Assembly (NCBI GenBank): GCA_017853735.1
Contig: JAFMJA010000207.1
Location: 1-5,043, forward strand
DNA length: 5,043 nt
Reading direction: 5' to 3'
Source: Burkholderiaceae bacterium
Lineage (GTDB): Bacteria; Pseudomonadota; Gammaproteobacteria; Burkholderiales; Burkholderiaceae_C
The notes under the pieces were generated by a model. The model was not told the origin of the DNA and ran no database searches. It was given only the letters and a program-made list of their open reading frames with translations. Position 1 is the first letter of the stretch. The number at the start of each line of letters is the position of its first letter. Positions 1 to 5,043 of this stretch are shown one piece after another. The position numbers and the translations under genes are program-made.

Positions 1-866
1 CTGAGCCCTGCATCGAGATCAGCCAAGGCCGCCATCCGGTGGTCCAGGCCCGGCTTGCAGAGATCAACCGCGGTGCTTTCATTGCCAATGACACATGGCT
101 GAACCTGAACCAGCGCATGCAGATCATCACCGGTCCGAATATGGGTGGCAAATCAACCTATATGCGACAGGTTGCCTTGATTGTGCTGCTGGCCTCGATC
201 GGTTCCTATGTGCCTGCAGCCAGCTGCCGCATCGGCCCGATCGACGCAATTCATACCCGCATCGGCGCAGCGGATGATCTGGCCAATGCCCAGTCAACTT
301 TCATGCTGGAAATGACGGAAGCGGCACAAATCCTGCACAGCGCGTCACCCCACTCCCTGGTCCTGATGGATGAGATTGGCCGCGGCACCTCCACCTTCGA
401 CGGCCTGGCCCTGGCCGGGGCCATTGCCACCCATCTCCACGACAAGACCCGGGCCTTCTGCCTATTTGCCACCCACTACTTCGAATTGACCGAATTTCCT
501 GCCAAACACCATGCTGCGCTCAATGTCCATGTGAGTGCCACCGAATCGGGCCAGGACATTGTTTTTCTTCACGAGATCCAAAGTGGTCCGGCCAGCCGCA
601 GTTTTGGGATTCAGGTGGCCCGTCTGGCCGGCATGCCAGCGGCTGTGGTGCATCAGGCGCGCCATGCGCTGGAAACCCTCGAATCCCAGGCCAGCGAGAG
701 CCGCAAACAGGTTGACCTGTTTGCACCGGCGCCCGTCATGGAGCAGGCACCTCGTCCGCCCGTCGAAATTCGTCTGGGTGAGATTGACCCTGACACGCTC
801 AGCCCCCGAGAAGCGCTGGACGCGCTCTATGCCCTCAAGAAGCTGGCAGCCAAGTCAGGTACATGA
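1..866 (+). CDS. mutS: DNA mismatch repair protein MutS, C-terminal part (5' end outside window)
   Basis: MutS recognises mismatched bases and, using ATP, recruits MutL to start strand-specific repair in the cytoplasm. The reading frame is open from position 3 with no start in the window, so about 287 C-terminal residues of a protein usually near 850 are visible. The first codons give the conserved QGRHP motif leading into the ATPase domain. Numbering from the GTG at 39, I see the Walker A GPNMGGKST (32-40), the QSTFMLEM signature region (85-92), Walker B ending in D111-E112 followed by GRGTSTFDG, and the ATH switch (144-146). A QVDLF pentapeptide (224-228) fits the beta-clamp binding consensus. 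The tail with DPDTLSPREALDALY matches the C-terminal tetramerisation segment of proteobacterial MutS, so the 3' end is intact. The GTG at 39 is internal and is not a start. The gene converges on uppP and overlaps its 3' end by 40 bp. Confidence 0.97.
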   Translation, partial: EPCIEISQGRHPVVQARLAEINRGAFIANDTWLNLNQRMQIITGPNMGGKSTYMRQVALIVLLASIGSYVPAASCRIGPIDAIHTRIGAADDLANAQSTFMLEMTEAAQILHSASPHSLVLMDEIGRGTSTFDGLALAGAIATHLHDKTRAFCLFATHYFELTEFPAKHHAALNVHVSATESGQDIVFLHEIQSGPASRSFGIQVARLAGMPAAVVHQARHALETLESQASESRKQVDLFAPAPVMEQAPRPPVEIRLGEIDPDTLSPREALDALYALKKLAAKSGT

Positions 867-1723
867 GGTCCGGACAGCAGCTTGCTGTCCAAGACCGTCC
901 ATTCAACAGCCCCGTTCCATGCCGTCAACAGCACCAGCAAGCCAAAAGCAATCCTGTACCAGGCAAAGCCGACAAAGCTGTGGGTAGAAATAAAGCGCAG
1001 CAACCAGCGCACACACAGCCAGGCACTGAGGAAGGAGAACAACAGCCCCACCCCAAAGACAGGCCAATCATCCGTTGAAAGCAGAGCCCTCTCCTTGAAC
1101 AGGCTGTAGGCGCCCGCTCCAATCAGGGTCGGCATGGCCAGGTAGAAAGAAAATTCGGTGGCAGCTTTGCGCGACAGGCCAAGCATCATCCCGCCGATGA
1201 TGGTGGCGCCACTTCGGCTGGTTCCCGGAATCAAGGCCAGGCATTGAGCCAGACCAACTTTCAGTGCGTCTCGCCAATCCATGTCCTCCACCTCCAGGAT
1301 TCGGGGTGCAGTTTCGGTGCGTGCCTGACGATGTTCAGCCCAAAGAATGATCACTCCACCGATGATGAAGCTGGTGGCCACCACCTGCGGGGTAAACAGA
1401 GTGTCCTGAATCGCCTTGCCAAAGAGCAGGCCCAAAATGACCGCTGGCACAAATGCAATCAAGACATTCAGGACAAAGAGGCGGGCCTGTTGTTGAGAGG
1501 GCAGGTCCAGCAAGGTGCTGCGGATTTTTTGCCAGTAGACCAGGATCACCGCCAGGATGGCGCCGGTCTGGATGGCGACATCAAATACCTTGGCTTTTTC
1601 GCCATTGAAATCCAAAATAGCACCCGCAAGAATCAGATGCCCGGTACTTGATATGGGAAGAAACTCGGTGAGTCCTTCGACAACGCCCAGTACTGCAGCC
1701 TTGAGCAACAAAATTGAATCCAC
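827..1723 (-). CDS. uppP: Undecaprenyl-diphosphatase UppP (BacA family)
   Basis: This integral inner-membrane enzyme hydrolyses undecaprenyl diphosphate to undecaprenyl phosphate, the lipid carrier for peptidoglycan and other envelope polymers. Family members give bacitracin resistance when overexpressed. Family signatures are clear: the glutamate-rich motif EGLTEFLPISSTGH (residues 16-29, with E16, E20, S26 and H29 at expected catalytic positions) and PGTSRS (166-171, with the conserved Arg170). Several hydrophobic segments follow the usual multi-pass layout. I start at the GTG at 1723, not the in-frame ATG at 1744, because AAGGAG lies 5 nt upstream of the GTG and the family begins right before the DSILLLKAAVLG helix. 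The product is 298 residues, roughly 20-25 longer than typical members. The excess is a non-conserved C-terminal tail from about residue 276, whose last 12 residues are encoded antisense to the mutS 3' end. The function is secure; the tail's role is unknown. Confidence 0.95.
   Translation of the reverse strand: MDSILLLKAAVLGVVEGLTEFLPISSTGHLILAGAILDFNGEKAKVFDVAIQTGAILAVILVYWQKIRSTLLDLPSQQQARLFVLNVLIAFVPAVILGLLFGKAIQDTLFTPQVVATSFIIGGVIILWAEHRQARTETAPRILEVEDMDWRDALKVGLAQCLALIPGTSRSGATIIGGMMLGLSRKAATEFSFYLAMPTLIGAGAYSLFKERALLSTDDWPVFGVGLLFSFLSAWLCVRWLLRFISTHSFVGFAWYRIAFGLLVLLTAWNGAVEWTVLDSKLLSGPHVPDLAASFLRA
872..890. repeat. Perfect 8-bp hairpin just after the mutS stop
   Basis: GGACAGCA-GCT-TGCTGTCC forms a perfect 8-bp stem with a 3-nt loop, starting 5 nt after the mutS stop codon. 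It lies inside the 3' coding region of uppP, in the non-conserved tail. Neither strand has a run of T after the stem, so it is not a canonical intrinsic terminator. It could be a bidirectional transcript-end or stabilising structure between convergent genes, or chance in coding sequence. Confidence 0.35.
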
Positions 1724-1728
1724 GCAAA

Positions 1729-1734
1729 CTCCTT
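1729..1734 (-). promoter_or_regulatory. Shine-Dalgarno of uppP (decides the GTG start)
   Basis: Read on the minus strand this is AAGGAG, followed by the 5-nt spacer TTTGC and then GTG at 1723. It is a near-ideal ribosome binding site and places translation at the GTG seven codons inside the longest open frame. The upstream ATG at 1744 would put this site inside the coding region. Confidence 0.75.
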
Positions 1735-1746
1735 GCAAGACCATGC

Positions 1747-1755
1747 ATTATCACA
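1747..1755 (-). promoter_or_regulatory. Candidate extended -10 promoter element for uppP
   Basis: On the minus strand the sequence reads TGTGATAAT, an extended -10 (TGn) followed by GATAAT, one mismatch from TATAAT. Transcription would begin near 1740, giving a leader of about 17 nt that contains the AAGGAG site. No convincing -35 hexamer sits at 16-18 bp; TGGCAA, 19 bp upstream, is a poor match. If real, it excludes the ATG at 1744 as a start because that codon would lie upstream of the transcript. Confidence 0.35.
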
Positions 1756-1762
1756 GCCATGG

Positions 1763-1825
1763 CCATTGAGCTTGCCAGACTGAACTCAATTTGCAGCAGC
1801 TGGGTCCACGCCAATTGAAATTGAG
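1763..1825. repeat. Inverted repeats ATTGAG / CTCAAT in the uppP-permease gap
   Basis: Within the 117-bp gap there is CCATTGAG at 1763-1770, CTCAATTT at 1785-1792 and AAATTGAG at 1818-1825. The second and third form a perfect 8-bp inverted repeat with a 25-nt loop. The first can pair with the second over 6 bp (ATTGAG with CTCAAT, 14-nt loop), so the two structures exclude each other. They lie downstream of the permease stop and upstream of the candidate uppP promoter. They could be the end of the ABC operon transcript or an operator. No T-run follows, so a standard terminator is not supported. Confidence 0.3.
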
Positions 1826-1840
1826 CGACCCACTGCCGGC

Positions 1841-3076
1841 CTATTCGTAGCGCAATGCTTGTATCGGCAACAGCTTGGAAGCGCGTCGTGCAGGGTAAAA
1901 GCCAAAGAAAATACCCACCAGCGCGGAAAAACCCACCGCCAGCACAATGGCATCCAAGGTCATGCTCACTTGCCAACCCGTGAAACGACTCACACCCCAA
2001 GTTGAAAATGCGCCGGTCAGCACACCGATCGCACCACCCACCATGCTCAGCGTGACTGCCTCGATCAGAAATTGTCCAAGGATGTCTTTCTCGCGTGCAC
2101 CGACTGCCATGCGCAAACCGATCTCGCGGGTTCGCTCAGTCACGCTCACCAGCATGATGTTCATGATGCCAATGCCCCCGATGATGAGGCTGATGCCAGC
2201 CACGGCAGCAAGCAGCAGGGTCATGATGCGGCTGGCCTCCTCCTGGGCCTGCAGGATCTCGGTCAGGTTTCGGACCACGAACGGATCTTCAGTGCCAACG
2301 GGAACCTTGAAGCGCTGACGCAGCAGGTCCTTGATGTTTTCTTCGACCGCTTTCATGCTCTGGCCTTCGCGCACTTTCACAGAAATTGCACCGACGCGCT
2401 TGAGCCTGCTAGTGGCATCACCTCCCCAAATACGGTTGCGCAGCGTGCTGATCGGCATCATCAGTACATCGTCCTGGTCCTGACCCAAAGAATTTTGTCC
2501 CTTGGATGAAAGCACACCAATGATTTTCATTGGCACGCCACGCACCCTGACCGTCTGGTCCACCGGGTCCTGCTCACCGAACAACTCGCGCGCTGCCGTT
2601 GTTCCAATCCAGGCCACCTTGGAGGAGCCAGCAAGCTCAGCGGGATCAAACAAGCGGCCGGAGCCCAGCCCCCAATCCCTGGCTTCCAGATAGTCATTGG
2701 TCACACCGAATATCGTGGTGCCCCAGTTGGTATTGCCAGCCACCAGCTGCCCGCTGGTGCGCGAAGTGGGAGCGGCCACCTGGACCTCAGGGATCTCGAC
2801 GGTGATGGCCAGCGCGTCATCCTCCGTCAGCCGTTGCCGCGTCTGTGCCCCCAAGCGAACGCCGGCCTGGGATACGCCGCCCGGCAGCACCAGCATGACA
2901 TTCGAGCCCAAGCCCTTCATCTGTTCCTGTACACGCTGGGTGGCGCCATTGCCCACCGCGATCATGGAAATGACAGCTGCCACGCCAATGATGATGCCCA
3001 GCATGGTCAGCATGCTGCGCAATTTATTGGCAGACAGCGACTTCAAGGCGCTACGCAAGGCGGCGGAGAAATTCAT
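1841..3076 (-). CDS. MacB-type ABC transporter permease (FtsX/MacB_PCD family)
   Basis: This is the inner-membrane subunit of a tripartite efflux ABC transporter, coupling ATP hydrolysis to conformational change of the periplasmic adaptor. The 411 residues have the type VII four-helix layout. A short cytoplasmic N-terminus with LRSMLTMLGIIIGVAAVI leads into TM1 (about 21-43). A large periplasmic MacB core domain follows (about 45-280). Then come TM2 (284-312, with LIIGGIGIMNIMLVSVTERT), TM3 (334-360) and TM4 (372-395), and the protein ends with the conserved FYPARRASKLLPIQALRYE. The cytoplasmic RTREIGLRMAVGA after TM2 is the typical coupling segment. The start ATG (3074-3076) overlaps the TGA of the ATPase gene as ATGA, and an AGGA lies 8 nt upstream. 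It is the last gene of the operon. In E. coli MacB the equivalent domain is fused C-terminal to the ATPase; here it is separate. The substrate is not deducible. Confidence 0.93.
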   Translation of the reverse strand: MNFSAALRSALKSLSANKLRSMLTMLGIIIGVAAVISMIAVGNGATQRVQEQMKGLGSNVMLVLPGGVSQAGVRLGAQTRQRLTEDDALAITVEIPEVQVAAPTSRTSGQLVAGNTNWGTTIFGVTNDYLEARDWGLGSGRLFDPAELAGSSKVAWIGTTAARELFGEQDPVDQTVRVRGVPMKIIGVLSSKGQNSLGQDQDDVLMMPISTLRNRIWGGDATSRLKRVGAISVKVREGQSMKAVEENIKDLLRQRFKVPVGTEDPFVVRNLTEILQAQEEASRIMTLLLAAVAGISLIIGGIGIMNIMLVSVTERTREIGLRMAVGAREKDILGQFLIEAVTLSMVGGAIGVLTGAFSTWGVSRFTGWQVSMTLDAIVLAVGFSALVGIFFGFYPARRASKLLPIQALRYE

Positions 3077-3828
3077 GGGAGAAATCCTGGAATTTCTGCC
3101 GCCAAGTGCGGCTGCAACGCCTGCCCGGAGGTGTCCGGGCGATGCCCCGCCTGCTGCACATCCTCCACAATGCGACCATCGCGGAAAAGAAGTTTGCGCT
3201 TGGCCCAGTTGGCAATATCTGCCTCATGCGTGACGATGATCACCGTCATGCCCTGCTGGTTCAAGCTGGCCAGCAAATGCATGATGTCGTCACTGGTCTT
3301 GCTGTCCAGCGCACCCGTGGGCTCGTCTGCAAGGATAAGCTGCGGCTGGTTGACCAGTGCGCGCGCAATCGCCACCCGCTGCTGCTGTCCGCCAGACAAT
3401 TCGGCAGGCGTGTGCTGGGCACGATCGCTCAAGCCGACCGTTGCCAGTGCCGCCAAGGCAAGTTCGCGGCGCTGTGCAGGTTTTACGCCTGCATACACCA
3501 GGGGCAGGCCGACGTTTTCAACGGCAGGGGTGCGTGGCAGCAGGTTGAACTGCTGGAACACAAAGCCGATGCGACGGTTCCGAATCGAGGCCAGTTGATC
3601 GGGGCGCAGGTCATGCACATCCTCACCTGCAAGCCGGTACTGGCCTGAACTGGGTTGATCCAGGCAACCCAGGATGTTCATCAGGGTGGACTTGCCAGAA
3701 CCGGAAGCTCCCATGATCGCAACAAATTCACCCGCCGCAATTTCCAGCGAGACGCCATTGAGCGCGCGCACCTCGGAGTCACCCATCCGATAAATCTTGT
3801 TCAGGCCCTTGGCCTCAATCAGAGCCAT
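3073..3828 (-). CDS. MacB/LolD-type ABC transporter ATP-binding protein
   Basis: This is the cytoplasmic nucleotide-binding subunit that powers the adjacent permease. All ABC motifs are intact in the 251 residues: Walker A GASGSGKST (40-48), Q-loop FQQFN (Q92/Q93), signature LSGGQQQR (144-151), Walker B LILADEPT (164-171, catalytic E169), D-loop GALDS (172-176) and H-loop His201. The A22-L23-N24-G25-V26 stretch and the FNLLPRTPAVENV sequence are typical of the MacB/LolD group. After the H-loop domain there is a tail of about 30 residues (221-251), rich in Gln, Pro and His, with no recognised motif. The start ATG at 3828 fits the family N-terminus, although its Shine-Dalgarno is weak (GAAG about 11 nt upstream). 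It lies 36 bp after the adaptor gene and overlaps the permease gene by 4 bp (ATGA), suggesting translational coupling. LolD for lipoprotein release is an alternative, but the linked adaptor argues for efflux. Confidence 0.95.
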   Translation of the reverse strand: MALIEAKGLNKIYRMGDSEVRALNGVSLEIAAGEFVAIMGASGSGKSTLMNILGCLDQPSSGQYRLAGEDVHDLRPDQLASIRNRRIGFVFQQFNLLPRTPAVENVGLPLVYAGVKPAQRRELALAALATVGLSDRAQHTPAELSGGQQQRVAIARALVNQPQLILADEPTGALDSKTSDDIMHLLASLNQQGMTVIIVTHEADIANWAKRKLLFRDGRIVEDVQQAGHRPDTSGQALQPHLAAEIPGFLP

Positions 3829-3864
3829 GATGGAGTTTGCTTCTTTTCGCCAGGCGGGTCAGGC

Positions 3865-5043
3865 TCAGAACATCAATCTCGGCCCACCGGTGGGCGGCCT
3901 GGTGCCAGCCGGTCTTGCCTGCGGGGTCGCAACGCCGATGATGATCGCGGCGCCCTCTTTCAGTTCTTCCGCCTCAGGCGCGCCAGAAGCCAGCAGCAAT
4001 TCGGTGCTGCTGCCGTCGGTGATCCCCAGGCGGACATTGAACGCCTTGGGTCGACCGTCCTGACCCATTAAATAAATTCGACCACGGCTGACGGTACGGC
4101 TGGCCGCCTCAGCGGTCATGGCCGCATACCGGGGCTTTTGCTCTTCGGTCAGGACTGCCGCAATACGCCCCCGGATATCGGCCAGGATTCGCTCTCGGGC
4201 CCGGCCCCGCTCGGCTTCAGCCAATTCGCGTAATTGCATGAACCTGGGCCTTGCCTCGGCATAGATGGCGTCCACCTTTTCCTTTTGCGCTTCGCTCAGT
4301 TTCAGTTCAGTCACCAGCCGGTTGCGAAATTCATTGGCTGGATTGGATCCGCCACCGGCGCCGGCTGCAGATGCCCCTGGCGCAGGCGCGCCCGCTGTGG
4401 CAGATTGGGTGGCGGCAGGCTCCACGTTTGCAATTCGAACCCGCATGGCCGCATTGGGCAGCTTGAGCGCGTTGTCCCGGGTGTCTGTCACCACCCGCAC
4501 ATTGGCGGTCATGCCTGGCAGCAGCCGGCCATCCGGATTGGCAAATGTGACCACCGCTACATAGGTCACCACATTGGCCACATTGGTGGCAGCTTTGCGC
4601 ACCTGTGAAATCTGGCCCTCAAAGGTCTGGCCAGGAAAGGCGTCGACATTGAAGCCCGCTTTCTGACCGGGGCGAATGCGGCCCACATCGGCCTCATCAA
4701 TGGCCGCCTCGACCTGCATATCGTGCAGGTTGCGCGCGATGATGAACAATTCTGGCGACTGCAGACTGGAAGCAACCGTCTGACCCTTTTCGATCGAGCG
4801 CTTGATGACAATACCGCTGACGGGCGAAGTGATTCGAGTGCGTGCAAGGTCTATCTTCGCCTGTGCCAAAGTCGCTTCGCGCTGGGCCACATTGGCCTGG
4901 GCACTGCGTACCTGGGCGTTACTGACACCGAGCTGAGCCTCCGCCGCCTTAACCGCCTCCAGCGAAGTGTTGACCAGGGCGTTGGACTTGTCTGCCTCAC
5001 TTTGGGCGATGAACTGCTTTTCAACCAGCATCAGGTTGCGATC
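3865..5043 (-). CDS. MacA-like periplasmic adaptor (HlyD/RND-type membrane fusion protein) with embedded LTxxQ domain; N-terminus outside window
   Basis: This is the periplasmic adaptor that links the inner-membrane ABC permease to an outer-membrane TolC-like channel. The frame is open to the window edge (392 codons visible). The N-terminal anchor or signal, the first lipoyl half and part of the first hairpin helix are missing. Numbering from the ATG at 5031, there is an alpha-helical hairpin (1-65, Ala/Gln-rich heptads), then the second lipoyl half ITSPVSGIVIKRSIEKGQTV (67-86). A MacA-like beta-barrel follows (about 100-185), with EADVGRIRPGQ and LLPGMTANVRV, then the LPNAAMRVR strand (191-199). 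An Ala/Gly/Pro linker (203-232) and a helical LTxxQ insertion (233-310) come next. The membrane-proximal domain (317-370, with IYLMGQDGRPKAFNVRLG) resumes, and a Pro/Arg/Gly-rich tail ends in PRLMF. It is the first visible gene of the operon. The adaptor assignment is secure; pairing with the ABC genes rests on position and the MacA-like barrel. Confidence 0.92.
   Translation of the reverse strand, partial: DRNLMLVEKQFIAQSEADKSNALVNTSLEAVKAAEAQLGVSNAQVRSAQANVAQREATLAQAKIDLARTRITSPVSGIVIKRSIEKGQTVASSLQSPELFIIARNLHDMQVEAAIDEADVGRIRPGQKAGFNVDAFPGQTFEGQISQVRKAATNVANVVTYVAVVTFANPDGRLLPGMTANVRVVTDTRDNALKLPNAAMRVRIANVEPAATQSATAGAPAPGASAAGAGGGSNPANEFRNRLVTELKLSEAQKEKVDAIYAEARPRFMQLRELAEAERGRARERILADIRGRIAAVLTEEQKPRYAAMTAEAASRTVSRGRIYLMGQDGRPKAFNVRLGITDGSSTELLLASGAPEAEELKEGAAIIIGVATPQARPAGTRPPTGGPRLMF
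4102..4335 (-). other. Embedded Spy/CpxP-like LTxxQ helical domain within the adaptor
   Basis: Residues 233-310 of the adaptor (from the ATG at 5031) are predicted helical and highly charged. Two LTxxQ-like motifs are spaced 49 residues apart: LSEAQ (245-249), followed by KEKVDAIYAEARPR, and LTEEQ (294-298), followed by KPRYAAM. This helix pattern, with Arg/Glu-rich amphipathic stretches between the motifs, is the hallmark of the Spy/CpxP/CnrX periplasmic family, whose members act as chaperones or stress and metal sensors. It interrupts the normal passage from beta-barrel to membrane-proximal domain. The family assignment is by motif recognition only, without a profile search. Confidence 0.6.
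4336..4425 (-). other. Low-complexity Ala/Gly/Pro linker in the adaptor
   Basis: Residues 203-232 are almost entirely Ala, Gly, Pro, Ser and Thr, including TAGAPAPGASAAGAGGGSNP. This composition is typical of flexible inter-domain linkers. It joins the end of the beta-barrel to the helical LTxxQ domain and suggests that domain is mobile relative to the adaptor ring. Confidence 0.7.

Noticed and set aside
39..866. A short stand-alone MutS-like ATPase starting at the GTG at 39
   Set aside because: The frame is open upstream to the window edge and encodes conserved MutS residues (QGRHP) across position 39, so this is simply a window-truncated full-length mutS.
872..890. Hairpin as an intrinsic terminator for mutS or uppP
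   Set aside because: The stem is perfect but neither side is followed by a T-run, and it lies upstream of the uppP stop, so terminating uppP there would cut the coding region. It is kept only as an inverted repeat.
535..987. 150-codon + strand frame spanning the mutS end and continuing into uppP
   Set aside because: It is out of frame with mutS. Its product is Arg/Pro/Ser-rich without motifs, and it has no independent ribosome binding site that I can support. MutS is intact in its own frame through its conserved C-terminus, so this is not a frameshifted continuation.
1244..1651. 135-codon + strand frame antisense to uppP
   Set aside because: It lies wholly opposite a well-supported UppP coding region, and its translation shows no recognisable motif.
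2834..3598. Long open frame (254 codons) on the + strand opposite the permease and ATPase
   Set aside because: It runs antisense across two genes with intact family motifs. Its own translation is Cys/Arg/His-rich with no domain or sensible hydrophobic pattern, as expected for a shadow frame in GC-rich DNA.
4336..4425. Frameshift or assembly error in the adaptor at the low-complexity region
   Set aside because: The frame stays open, and recognisable adaptor sequence resumes in the same frame after the insertion (membrane-proximal domain at residues 317-370), so the extra domain looks genuine.

Overview
The window looks like a chromosomal segment of a Gram-negative proteobacterium, probably a betaproteobacterium of the order Burkholderiales. 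The basis is moderately high GC, a proteobacterial-type MutS C-terminus, and a MacA/MacB-style tripartite efflux set that needs an outer membrane. The order-level placement rests on general protein resemblance only; no search was run. All five genes are coding-dense and look ordinary in composition. I see no mobile element, CRISPR array, tRNA or rRNA.

Layout. (1) Positions 1-866, + strand: the C-terminal ATPase part of mutS, with its 5' end outside the window. (2) Positions 827-1723, - strand: uppP (bacA), undecaprenyl-diphosphatase, convergent with mutS. The two 3' ends overlap by 40 bp, and a perfect 8-bp hairpin lies just past the mutS stop. (3) Positions 1724-1840: a 117-bp intergenic gap holding a Shine-Dalgarno, a candidate extended -10 promoter for uppP, and inverted repeats built on ATTGAG/CTCAAT. 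(4) Positions 1841-5043, - strand: a three-gene operon transcribed right to left, consisting of a MacA-like periplasmic adaptor (N-terminus outside the window), a MacB-type ABC ATPase and a MacB-type permease. ATPase and permease overlap by 4 bp (ATGA). They correspond to the two halves of the fused MacB protein of E. coli, here encoded separately.

How they work together. Adaptor, ATPase and permease should form a mechanotransmission-type ABC exporter that works with an outer-membrane TolC-like channel not present here. The substrate cannot be read from the sequence. UppP recycles the undecaprenyl phosphate lipid carrier for peptidoglycan synthesis. It is transcribed in the same direction as the exporter but appears to have its own promoter. 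MutS (mismatch repair) is functionally unrelated.

The most unusual feature is in the adaptor. Between its beta-barrel and its membrane-proximal domain sits an Ala/Gly/Pro-rich linker followed by a helical segment of about 78 residues with two LTxxQ-like motifs (LSEAQ and LTEEQ). This resembles the periplasmic Spy/CpxP family, so the protein may be an efflux adaptor carrying an embedded Spy-like chaperone or sensor module.
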